Below, piece after piece: positions 7,514-14,344 of a stretch of DNA of 18,786 bases. Position 1 is the stretch's first letter. Each line of letters starts with the position of its first letter. The position numbers were made by a program, and so were the translations under genes. The notes below the pieces were generated by a model that had not been told where the DNA came from, did no database searches, and saw nothing but the letters and a program-made list of their open reading frames with translations. This stretch comes from Bacteroidales bacterium. GTDB lineage: Bacteria > Bacteroidota > Bacteroidia > Bacteroidales > SM23-62. Location of the stretch: assembly GCA_016783865.1 (NCBI GenBank), contig JADHVS010000077.1, forward strand, positions 1 to 18,786. The letters run 5' to 3'.

Positions 7514-8274
7514 ATCAGATCTTTTGAATTAAATACAGGTCCTTCGGTACAAACACATATATTTCCCCTGACTGTTTTCTGGATGCAGCACAAACATGCC
7601 CCAAAACCACAGGCCATGGTATTTTCCAGGGATGCTTCACAGGGTGTTTCTTTCTCCTCCGAAAGGGCAGCAACGGCCTTCATCATACCCACAGGGCCAC
7701 AGGTGTAGACAGCCCGATAATTCCATTTATTAGCAAATAGCGGATGCTGGGTGACAAGACCTTTAGTCCCTGCCGATCCATCTTCCGTTGTTGTATGAAG
7801 TGTACCCAGACTTTCAAACTTATCCAGGTCAACCAGGTGTGAACTGCTTCTGGCTCCAAGCAGGAAATCAGGTGTAATACCCTTTTCAACAAGCACTTTA
7901 CCTAAAAATAATAGAGGGGCCACTCCAACACCACCACCAACCAGTAATACCGGGCCTTCCGATGGTATTGTAAAGCTATTTCCCAATGGATATATCATAT
8001 TCAGTAAATCGCCGGGGTGTAGTTCCGCCAGCTTTGCTGTCCCTTCTCCCACTATCAGAAACAGCATGCTGATCAGATTTCGATCAATCGCAACGTCGTA
8101 TATTGAAATGGGTCTTCTCAAAAATGTATTAGGTGCATTATCGACACGTATCTCTACGAATTGACCTGGTAATAAGTCGGGAAGGGGCTGGGGGGATTTT
8201 ACATTTAAAACGAAATAGTCATCGTTGATTCTTCTGTTCTCAACTATCTTAAAATCATGTACATACTTACTCAT
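7507..8274 (-). CDS. pyrK: Dihydroorotate dehydrogenase B, NAD+-reducing electron transfer subunit
   Basis: The 255-residue protein has the ferredoxin-reductase layout. An FAD-binding barrel carries RRPISIYD (53-60). A NAD-binding domain holds [15 protein letters not shown] (about 110-124), [10 protein letters not shown] and [11 protein letters not shown] (190-200). The C-terminal [2Fe-2S] loop is CGFGACLCC, with the likely cluster cysteines Cys222, Cys227, Cys230 and Cys242 (the last in VCTEGPVF). It takes electrons from the PyrD FMN through the cluster and FAD to NAD+. It is the first gene of a two-gene operon with pyrD, overlapping it by 7 bp. The arrangement and lengths are typical of Firmicutes and Bacteroidetes class 1B enzymes. 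Confidence 0.96.
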   Translation of the reverse strand: MSKYVHDFKIVENRRINDDYFVLNVKSPQPLPDLLPGQFVEIRVDNAPNTFLRRPISIYDVAIDRNLISMLFLIVGEGTAKLAELHPGDLLNMIYPLGNSFTIPSEGPVLLVGGGVGVAPLLFLGKVLVEKGITPDFLLGARSSSHLVDLDKFESLGTLHTTTEDGSAGTKGLVTQHPLFANKWNYRAVYTCGPVGMMKAVAALSEEKETPCEASLENTMACGFGACLCCIQKTVRGNICVCTEGPVFNSKDLIW

Positions 8275-8357
8275 ACAGTGCTCCTGTGGAAATAACTTCT
8301 TTCGTAAAAAAATGCAGGTTTTTCATGTATGCCAGATAAAGCAATAAAACCGCCGAC

Positions 8358-8387
8358 TAAAGATAGTCAAGAGTTGGAATTTATAAA
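8358..8387 (-). promoter_or_regulatory. Candidate promoter of pyrKD
   Basis: On the minus strand TTTA (8387-8384) is followed after 18 bp by TATCTTTA (8365-8358). The -7 half is identical to that of the pta promoter and close to the Bacteroidetes consensus TAnnTTTG; the -33 half has one mismatch. It would leave a leader of about 75 bases before pyrK. This is a candidate only. Confidence 0.35.
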
Positions 8388-8426
8388 GAATAACAGAAGC
8401 AAATATATTAACAAACCATCTCAATA

Positions 8427-8849
8427 TTATTGTGGATGGTACTCATCGAAGCTTTTATCGTTGTATATAACAATGATTTTCTCAATAGATCTCCTTTTTT
8501 CGGAAGTAATCATATCAGACTCTTTTCCGGCCTCTGAAGCAGGAGGCATATCATGCTCAGGTATAGCAGTTCCACGCTCCACAGAAGATCCCTGAATGTC
8601 TTTCTGTTCGATAAATAACTCATCACTCCTGGCTTTCTCTTCCCTTAGCATAGATCCTATGCCAGTAATTAACCATTCTGCTGAAATATCAGGAAAAGCA
8701 CCGATGATTTTCTGTATAAAATCAAATCCAGGTTTGTTTCTTCCGGTAAGTACATGTGAGACACTTGATCGCTGTACACCGATCTCATCAGCAAATTGTG
8801 ACGAGCTCATATTATATTGCCTCAAAATTCTATTTATTCTCTCTTCCAT
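8427..8849 (-). CDS. Small XRE/Cro-CI type helix-turn-helix repressor
   Basis: The 140-residue protein starts with a helix-turn-helix of the XRE class at about residues 5-60: INRILRQYNMSSSQFADEIGV, then QRSSVSHVLTGRNKPGFDFIQKII, where SSSQFADEIGVQRSSVSHVL (15-34) is the DNA-reading unit. A charged, probably flexible linker (67-118) follows. The short C-terminal block RRSIEKIIVIYNDKSFDEYHPQ resembles tails I associate with small Bacteroidetes regulators of this type. There is no peptidase or ligand domain. Directly upstream, and through the next 480 bp, lie five copies of the palindrome TACA-WW-TGTA. The nearest is 7 bp from the start codon, so autorepression is likely. No divergent gene starts in the next 900 bp, which leaves its other targets open. 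Confidence 0.88.
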   Translation of the reverse strand: MEERINRILRQYNMSSSQFADEIGVQRSSVSHVLTGRNKPGFDFIQKIIGAFPDISAEWLITGIGSMLREEKARSDELFIEQKDIQGSSVERGTAIPEHDMPPASEAGKESDMITSEKRRSIEKIIVIYNDKSFDEYHPQ

Positions 8850-8855
8850 GGTGTA

Positions 8856-8865
8856 TACAAATGTA
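8856..8865. promoter_or_regulatory. Operator-like palindrome TACAAATGTA, site 1
   Basis: Perfect TACA-AA-TGTA palindrome just upstream of the XRE regulator start (start codon at 8849). Read on the minus strand it contains TACATTTG, which also fits a -7 element, so repressor binding here could block the regulator's own promoter. Confidence 0.6.
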
Positions 8866-8879
8866 ATAATAAATGTATT

Positions 8880-8889
8880 TACAATTGTA
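8880..8889. promoter_or_regulatory. Operator-like palindrome TACAATTGTA, site 2
   Basis: A fully symmetric 10-bp palindrome (TACA-AT-TGTA), 24 bp from site 1 start to start, just over two helical turns. It lies on the same DNA face as site 1, which would allow cooperative dimer binding. Confidence 0.6.
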
Positions 8890-8911
8890 ACTAAATATCG
8901 AATTGCGCAGT

Positions 8912-8921
8912 TACATTTGTA
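8912..8921. promoter_or_regulatory. Operator-like palindrome TACATTTGTA, site 3
   Basis: Perfect TACA-TT-TGTA half-site pair, 32 bp start to start from site 2, about three helical turns. No TTTG lies 19 bp upstream on the plus strand, so it is unlikely to be a simple promoter -7 box. Confidence 0.6.
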
Positions 8922-9125
8922 TCAACCACCGATGCTTCAATAATTTATCTCTAATGTAATATCTAAGCTTTTTATCCAATCCCACCTAACCTCCATTGAT
9001 TTGCTTAAATCATTATATATATTGACCTTATAAAGGATATAATGATAAGAATACCCTATTACGGTCACTCTATTTCATTACCTGACTTATATATATTGAA
9101 TATTTACTATAAATAAATGTATTAA

Positions 9126-9264
9126 ATGACTGGTAAATAGGTGTTTATAACACAATATCTCGACAAATTCATTAAAATAATTACATTTGTAACATATTGA
9201 TTAAATTGCTGCATAACATAAATCATTTTAATGACTGGTTTATAGTTAGTTATGCTACAATATC
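9126..9264 (+). repeat. Pair of 34-bp imperfect direct repeats (9126-9159 and 9231-9264)
   Basis: Both copies begin ATGACTGGT and end ACAATATC, match at 26 of 34 positions without gaps, and start 105 bp apart. They lie in the AT-rich gap between the XRE regulator and the symporter. Each is followed by one of the TACA-WW-TGTA palindromes (22 and 52 bp later), so this looks like a duplicated regulatory or remnant segment. Confidence 0.6.
9182..9191. promoter_or_regulatory. Operator-like palindrome TACATTTGTA, site 4
   Basis: Perfect palindrome, extended to TTACATTTGTAA, lying 22 bp after the first direct-repeat copy. No -33 TTTG is found at the proper distance. Confidence 0.55.
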
Positions 9265-9316
9265 AATAACATATGAATAATGGTAGTCACGGGCTTCATT
9301 GCTGCTCTAAGAAGAA

Positions 9317-9369
9317 TACATTTGTATCTCATTTCTACTGACAAAATTACATAGTTGTATACTTTTGTA
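9317..9369. promoter_or_regulatory. Operator-like palindrome cluster, site 5 plus two degenerate sites
   Basis: A perfect TACATTTGTA stands at 9317-9326. It is followed by TACA-TAGT-TGTA (9348-9359, wider spacer) and TACTTTTGTA (9360-9369, one mismatch). This is the distal end of the palindrome array, about 400 bp before the symporter start. Confidence 0.5.
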
Positions 9370-9562
9370 AATTGTTCTTCCCTCTCCTGTTCTTCCTTAT
9401 TTCTGAGTTCTGATTTTGATGATGCAACTGAATTAAAATTATTGGCAAAAGCCTGCCCTGGTTGGATTGGTCTGAATTTTCAGATTAGTAGAAAAAATCT
9501 TAAAAACCGGAAATTTTAATATTTCTTTACTCCTTCCCTTTCATGAATGAAATATTGACTCT

Positions 9563-9653
9563 CCTCAGCAAGCTGCGAGGAATCATCGATCCTTTATATA
9601 AATTTTTAATTGCGCTCGCTAACCCCGCAGCAAGCTACGGGGAATGCGCTCGC
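9563..9653. repeat. GC-rich REP-like hairpin pair with flanking direct repeats
   Basis: Two related hairpins share the core AGCAAGCT: CCTCAGCAAGCTGCGAGG at 9563-9580 and CCCCGCAGCAAGCTACGGGG at 9623-9642. Both are followed by GGAAT-type sequence. The second has a 5-bp outer and a 3-bp inner stem around one mismatch. It is bracketed by a 9-bp direct repeat TGCGCTCGC (9611-9619 and 9645-9653). The GC content stands out from the AT-rich surroundings, as expected for a dispersed REP/MITE-like element. Membership of a repeat family cannot be shown from one window. Confidence 0.55.
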
Positions 9654-9766
9654 AGTATTCAATTCTCAGGGGCTTTAATTTTCTATGGCGATCTTTCATC
9701 ATTCTTCCTTATAATTTTACTATTTTCGGAAACTGCTTATTATTAATTTCTCTCTTAAGCATAATA

Positions 9767-11179
9767 ATGAAAAAAATTCAACTTCACTGGCAGATCTTAA
9801 TTGCCCTGACATTAGCGGTTGTATATGGTATAATTTTTTCTACTCAATATCTGATTACTGAAAAATCATATAAAGAGCTCAGGAAGGAAGGCGTTGGTGA
9901 AGCTATTGTTATTAAAATACAATCCATCGAAGGAGAAAAATTTGAATCCCAGTCTGCATTCAGGAAAAAATTAAATACAATACTGCCTGAAGAGATAATG
10001 GAGCAATATGAGCCGGCCCTGCTTTCGGCCGCATATGATAACAAGCCTGTAAACGCCGTTGGATGGATGGGTGATATTTTTCTGAGAGCGCTGAAGATGA
10101 TCATCATACCTCTGATCCTGAGCTCCTTGATTTCAGGTGTTACCAATATTGGCACTGGAAGTAGCCTGGGAAGATTGGGACTAAAAACCTTCAGTTACTA
10201 TATTTTTACCAGCATTCTTGCCATTGTTACAGGACTCATCCTGGTGAATCTGATCAGGCCTGGCATTGGGGCCGATCTGAACTTTAGTATGGAAGTCAAA
10301 GGACTTGTGGAAAAGCAATTATCCCTTGGTGAGACATTGATCAATATTATTCCTGATAACATATTCCACTCCTTTACCAATGGTCACATGTTGTCGATCA
10401 TCTTTTTTGCCGTTCTTTTTGGTTTCTTTATAACCAGAATATCCGATACCCACCGTCAGGCATTAACCAAAGCCTTTAATGCCATTTTTGAGGTCATGAT
10501 GAAGATCACCTTGTTTGTTATCAGGTTCACTCCGCTGGGCATTTTCGGAATTGTGGCCAAGGTGGTGGCTGACCAGGATGATCTGGTCAACCTGATGGCC
10601 AGAATGGGATTATATATGGGAACTGTTGTGGCCGCACTATCCATTCACTTTTTCATAACCCTGCCTGTTATTGTTAAGTTCATCGGTAAATCAAAACCAT
10701 TCCGCCACCTTTCTAATATGTCGACCCCTCTGCTTACAGCATTTTCAACCTCCTCTTCGGGGGCCACACTGCCTCTGACCATTACTGCCGTTGAAGAGAA
10801 CAGTGGTGTCTCCAATAAGATCAGCAGTTTTACACTACCCCTGGGGGCAACTATAAATATGGATGGAACAGCACTCTACGAATGTGTCGCGGCCATGTTT
10901 ATCGCTCAGGCTTATGGTGTGGAAATGACTGTAGTACAGCAACTTATAATAATAGTTACAGCTTTGCTTGCATCTATCGGGGCGGCGGCTATTCCCATGG
11001 CCGGATTAGTAATGATAACGGTTATCCTTACAGCTGTAGGGCTCCCATTGGAAGGTGTAGGTTTGATCCTGGCTGTCGACAGGATTCTCGATATGTTCAG
11101 GACCTGCGTTAATGTCTGGAGCGACAGTTGCGGGGCAGTGGTAATAGCCAAATCAGAAGGGGAAGAATTAAAGGTCTAG
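9767..11179 (+). CDS. Dicarboxylate/glutamate:cation symporter (DAACS, GltP/DctA fold)
   Basis: Read from ATG 9767 (MKKIQLHWQILIALTLAVVYG) the protein has 470 residues. The frame is open further upstream from 9644, but that part overlaps the GC-rich repeat and is unlike the family. After the first membrane segment comes an external insert of about 70-80 residues (about 27-100), longer than in the GltPh archetype. The transport core is intact: serine-rich hairpin TSSSGATLPLT (328-338), NMDGT (364-368) for Na+/substrate, IGAAAIPMAG (404-413), and DRILDMFRTCVNVWSD with Arg445, Asn449 and Asp453. The arginine equals GltPh Arg397, which holds the side-chain carboxylate, so the substrate is probably an acidic amino acid or C4-dicarboxylate. 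The gene ends 7 bp from the convergent FAD/Fe-S oxidase. Confidence 0.93.
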   Translation: MKKIQLHWQILIALTLAVVYGIIFSTQYLITEKSYKELRKEGVGEAIVIKIQSIEGEKFESQSAFRKKLNTILPEEIMEQYEPALLSAAYDNKPVNAVGWMGDIFLRALKMIIIPLILSSLISGVTNIGTGSSLGRLGLKTFSYYIFTSILAIVTGLILVNLIRPGIGADLNFSMEVKGLVEKQLSLGETLINIIPDNIFHSFTNGHMLSIIFFAVLFGFFITRISDTHRQALTKAFNAIFEVMMKITLFVIRFTPLGIFGIVAKVVADQDDLVNLMARMGLYMGTVVAALSIHFFITLPVIVKFIGKSKPFRHLSNMSTPLLTAFSTSSSGATLPLTITAVEENSGVSNKISSFTLPLGATINMDGTALYECVAAMFIAQAYGVEMTVVQQLIIIVTALLASIGAAAIPMAGLVMITVILTAVGLPLEGVGLILAVDRILDMFRTCVNVWSDSCGAVVIAKSEGEELKV

Positions 11180-11186
11180 ATCAGAG

Positions 11187-14126
11187 CTAGTCTATCAGTG
11201 CTTTATACAATATCTCTACAGGGTGCAATGCTTCACGCCGGGTCCCATCCGATATCTGATGCCTGCAACTGGTTCCCGGTGCAGCAAGGAGCGAATCATC
11301 AGAGGCTTTTCTTATAGCCGGGAACAATACCAGTTCCCCAACCTTCATTGAAAGGTCATAATGTTCCTTCTCGAAACCAAATGACCCGGCCATGCCGCAA
11401 CAACCGGAAGGAATTTCCTCGGCCGTATATTGTTCCGGAAAGGAAAGTATATAACTTGTGGGAGTTGTTGATGCTACAGCCTTTTGCTGACAATGTCCAT
11501 GGAACAGAATATGCCGTGATTCACCAGTAAATTGTTCCTTTTTGATCACCCCTCTCTCCATCTGCTGCATGAGAAATTCTTCAATGGTGAAGGTATACTG
11601 GGAAAGTTTATGTGCATCCTGCCTTAATTCCGGTTCAACCAGTTCAGGGTACTCATCCCGGAAAGCCAGTATGGCTGAGGGTTCCAAGCCTACCAGGGGT
11701 ACCTCCTCATTTACCAGGTCCTTAAAAACCTCCACGTTCCGTACTGCAAGTTTTTTGCCTGTTCTTAGCAAGCCCTTCGAGAAAAAGGTCCGGCCACTAT
11801 GGGCGTGATTGACAATAAACACTTTGAATTTCAGCCTTGTTAAAAGCTTAATGGCAGTGATTCCAATCGGCGTGTCGGTATAATTGGTAAACTCGTCAAT
11901 AAAGAAATATAACGTGCCCCTTGATTCTTCAATTGAATCATTGAGCGATCCGAGATTTTTCTTACACCATTCCCTGAGTGTTTTACTATGCAGCGGGGGT
12001 ATACTCCTTTCACGTGCAAATCCAACTACAGATTTAAATAATCCCGATACGAACCTGTTCCGGATCAAAAAATTGAAGAAGCCGGGTACCAGGGCACCCA
12101 GTGACTGGATCTTTGAAATGTAGGCTACCATCCTGGCCCTTAGTGGAATACCATGGCGATCGTAGAAGTTTTGCAGAAACTCTGCTTTCATTTTGGCCAT
12201 ATCGACATTGGAAGGACATTCAGACTTGCAACCTTTACACGACAGACAAAGGTCGAGTACCTGGTACACCTCCCTGTCGGTGATCTGCGGATAACTGGTA
12301 CCGGTAAAGAACTCCCGTAAAATATTGGCCCTGGCCCTGGTGGTTGTACCTTCATCTTTGGTAGCCATATAACTGGGACACATGGTTCCTCCCATTAATG
12401 CTGATTTCCTGCAATCACCAGAACCATTACATTTTTCTGCCAGCCTTTGGATGCCTCCTACTGCATCATAATTAAAAACCGTTTTCGGCTCCTCGACAAT
12501 TTGTCCTGCCATATACCGAAGGTGGGTATCCATGGGCTCAGGATCGACAATCTTTCCAGGATTAAGAATATTTTCAGGATCCCAGGTTTTTTTCACCAAC
12601 CTCATCAGCTCATAATTCGCTTCTCCAATTACGATAGGTATAAATTCAGCCCTTACCCGCCCATCTCCATGTTCTCCACTCAAAGATCCCCTGTACCGCT
12701 TTACCAGATGCGCTGTATCCAATGCAATGGATCTGAATCTCCTGACATCAGCCGGATCTTTCAGATTGAGCACAGGCCTTATATGAAGCTCCCCAACCGA
12801 AATATGCGCATGGTAGACGGTATCAAAATCATGTTTTTTTGTGATTTCCTGAAAATCCTGGATATATTCCTCAAGCTTTTCTACGGGAACGGAGGTATCT
12901 TCAATGACCGATACCGGTTTGCCATCACCCGGAATGTTTGCCAATGAACCAAGGCCTGCTTTTCTAAGGCTCCAAACCCTCTGAATATCAGCATCGAAGA
13001 TTTTAGGATAATGAAAACCCAGGTTCTTCTCCATCATCTCCGCTACCATACCGTCTGCGGATTCATGGATCTCCCCTTTTGTTTCCCTCGCAAATTCAAT
13101 GATTAAAATAGCACCCGGATCTCCTTGCAGGAAAAATCTGTTTTTTCTCTGACTGATGTTTTGTGCTGCGCAATCCAGTACCGTTTTATCCATCAATTCA
13201 ACAGCACCAGGATTATACTTTAAGGCTACCATATTGCCGCGTATGGCCTCAAAAACAGATTCAAAGTGTACACACACCAGTCCCTTTTCCTTAGGTGGTA
13301 AAGGATCCAGGTCAAGCTGAACAGAGGTTACCAGCCCAAGTGTACCTTCAGATCCTGCTATCAGCTTGCTGAAATTAAAGTATGATCCGGATTCATTAAA
13401 CGGTTTTAAACTTAACAATTCATCCAGTGCATAACCAGTATTCCTTCTTTTAACATCGGGATGAGGAAATCCTTCATTTATTTCTTTCTGGTTCTCAGGA
13501 TTGTTCAGCACTTCATTTATATTCCTGTACAGGTTACCTTCCAGCGTTTCGAGTTGACACTTTTCCTTGAATTCAGTTTCATTTACGGGCTTAAAATCAA
13601 CTATGCTTCCATCAGAAAGGACCGTGCGAGTGGAGAGGACATGATCACGTGTTGTACCATAAATGAGGGAATGGGACCCACAGGAATTATTACCCAGCAT
13701 GCCACCAATATTGCACCGGTTAGAAGTTGATGTTTCAGGAGAAAAGAAGAGTCCGTGAGGTTCGAGGAACAGGTTCAGTTCATCCAGAACCACACCCGGC
13801 TCAACCTTCACCCATTTCTCATTAGCGTTAAACTCAAGGATACTGTTCATAAATCTTGAAAAATCCACCACCAATCCATTTCCAACAACCTGACCGGCCA
13901 GAGAAGTGCCAGCACCCCTTGGGATAACAGGCACCGACCTGTCATGAGCAAACCTGACAATCTCTACTACATCATTTTCTGAGGCAGGACGTACAAGTCC
14001 AAGGGGAAGTTCCTGGTATACGGAGGCGTCTGTAGCGTACATGATACGGGTAGGATGATCCCATACCACATCCCCCTTAAGCCTCCCTCCAAGGGCCATC
14101 AAATCATTTTCAGCAATCTTTTCCAT
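11187..14126 (-). CDS. Fused FAD-binding / Fe-S oxidase of D-lactate or 2-hydroxyacid dehydrogenase type (GlcD-GlcF fusion)
   Basis: From ATG 14126 (MEKIAENDLMALGGRLKGDVV) the protein has 979 residues. A GTG start at 14150 would lie inside a heptad repeat and add a lysine-rich tail, so it is rejected. Residues 1-270 are the PCMH-type FAD domain (PRGAGTSLAGQ 69-79, GGMLGNNSCGSHSL 141-154, LIAGSEGTLG). Residues 280-530 are the FAD-oxidase C-terminal domain (SGEHGDGRVR 483-492, NPGKIVDP). A ferredoxin-like part follows, with CNGSGDC/CP cysteines (566, 572, 583) and CLSCKGCKSECP (627-638). Two CCG-type blocks complete it: HGHCQQKA (876-883) and SGCCGMAGSFG (907-917), then GTSCRHQI. Such proteins oxidise D-lactate, glycolate or D-2-hydroxyglutarate and pass electrons to a membrane or flavin carrier. 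The substrate cannot be fixed from sequence. Confidence 0.92.
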   Translation of the reverse strand: MEKIAENDLMALGGRLKGDVVWDHPTRIMYATDASVYQELPLGLVRPASENDVVEIVRFAHDRSVPVIPRGAGTSLAGQVVGNGLVVDFSRFMNSILEFNANEKWVKVEPGVVLDELNLFLEPHGLFFSPETSTSNRCNIGGMLGNNSCGSHSLIYGTTRDHVLSTRTVLSDGSIVDFKPVNETEFKEKCQLETLEGNLYRNINEVLNNPENQKEINEGFPHPDVKRRNTGYALDELLSLKPFNESGSYFNFSKLIAGSEGTLGLVTSVQLDLDPLPPKEKGLVCVHFESVFEAIRGNMVALKYNPGAVELMDKTVLDCAAQNISQRKNRFFLQGDPGAILIIEFARETKGEIHESADGMVAEMMEKNLGFHYPKIFDADIQRVWSLRKAGLGSLANIPGDGKPVSVIEDTSVPVEKLEEYIQDFQEITKKHDFDTVYHAHISVGELHIRPVLNLKDPADVRRFRSIALDTAHLVKRYRGSLSGEHGDGRVRAEFIPIVIGEANYELMRLVKKTWDPENILNPGKIVDPEPMDTHLRYMAGQIVEEPKTVFNYDAVGGIQRLAEKCNGSGDCRKSALMGGTMCPSYMATKDEGTTTRARANILREFFTGTSYPQITDREVYQVLDLCLSCKGCKSECPSNVDMAKMKAEFLQNFYDRHGIPLRARMVAYISKIQSLGALVPGFFNFLIRNRFVSGLFKSVVGFARERSIPPLHSKTLREWCKKNLGSLNDSIEESRGTLYFFIDEFTNYTDTPIGITAIKLLTRLKFKVFIVNHAHSGRTFFSKGLLRTGKKLAVRNVEVFKDLVNEEVPLVGLEPSAILAFRDEYPELVEPELRQDAHKLSQYTFTIEEFLMQQMERGVIKKEQFTGESRHILFHGHCQQKAVASTTPTSYILSFPEQYTAEEIPSGCCGMAGSFGFEKEHYDLSMKVGELVLFPAIRKASDDSLLAAPGTSCRHQISDGTRREALHPVEILYKALID

Positions 14127-14143
14127 CTTCTTCTTTTTCTTCC

Positions 14144-14172
14144 GACTCACGACTTACGACTCACGACTCACG
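14144..14172. repeat. Heptad tandem repeat, copy 2 (4 units GAYTYAC)
   Basis: Four tandem units read GACTCAC-GACTTAC-GACTCAC-GACTCAC-G, preceded by the same leader TTCTTCCGA as copy 1 (the two share TTCTTCCGACTCACGA exactly). The array lies just upstream of the start codon of the FAD/Fe-S oxidase. It would be in the mRNA leader if the candidate promoter at 14186-14193 is right. Confidence 0.85.
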
Positions 14173-14185
14173 TTAAATAAACCAT

Positions 14186-14193
14186 CAAAAATA
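14186..14193 (-). promoter_or_regulatory. Candidate -7 element of the FAD/Fe-S oxidase
   Basis: On the minus strand TATTTTTG (14193-14186) fits the -7 consensus TAnnTTTG. The base block 19 bp further upstream is TTTT rather than TTTG, so the -33 match is imperfect. Transcription would begin near 14180, leaving a leader of about 55 bases that contains the heptad repeat. Confidence 0.4.
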
Positions 14194-14276
14194 CTTAAAA
14201 AAATATTCAATAAAATTGACTTAGACCACCAGTTGTATAACACTAAATAAAAATGATCTAAATCTAGGTTTCCTCA

Positions 14277-14307
14277 TTTGTAATAACAAATATTCTGGTT
14301 ATCTTTA
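14277..14307 (+). promoter_or_regulatory. Promoter of the pta-ackA-ptb-buk operon
   Basis: TTTG at 14277-14280 and TATCTTTA at 14300-14307 are separated by exactly 19 bp, matching the Bacteroidetes -33/-7 spacing with one mismatch at the last -7 position. Transcription would begin near 14313, giving a leader of about 30 bases before pta. No Shine-Dalgarno sequence is visible, as is usual in this phylum. Confidence 0.7.
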
Positions 14308-14344
14308 AAATGAGATCTAACAATACGTAAATAGCTGTATATCA

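Larger units (their letters stand above)
8850..9766. other. 917-bp gene-free AT-rich region between the XRE regulator and the symporter
   Basis: No convincing coding frame is visible on either strand. The left part (8850-9370) is very AT-rich and holds five perfect TACA-WW-TGTA palindromes and an imperfect 34-bp direct repeat. A 14-bp inverted repeat TCTGAATTTTCAGA lies at 9471-9484. The right part (9563-9653) is suddenly GC-rich, with two related hairpins. The symporter promoter should be in the last 100 bp, but no good -33/-7 pair is visible. The frame open at 9543-9746 runs through the hairpin element and looks non-coding. Confidence 0.75.

Noticed and set aside
8856..9326. Reading the TACATTTGTA sites as five ordinary promoters (-7 boxes)
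   Set aside because: None of the sites has TTTG 19 bp upstream, whereas the tRNA and pta promoters do; the full palindrome extends beyond the -7 consensus and fits an operator better.
9543..9746. A 67-codon plus-strand frame before the symporter
   Set aside because: It spans the GC-rich hairpin repeat and shows no domain, signal or spacing expected of a gene.
12447..12947. A 166-codon plus-strand frame
   Set aside because: It lies fully antisense within the FAD/Fe-S oxidase, whose conserved Fe-S and FAD motifs occupy the other strand.
14127..14150. GTG start at 14150 for the FAD/Fe-S oxidase
   Set aside because: It would begin inside the heptad repeat and add an unusual SRKKKKK tail; ATG 14126 starts the family-like sequence.
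14144..14172. The heptad arrays as CRISPR or att sites
   Set aside because: Units are only 7 bp with no spacers, no cas genes are present, and there is no integrase or target duplication.
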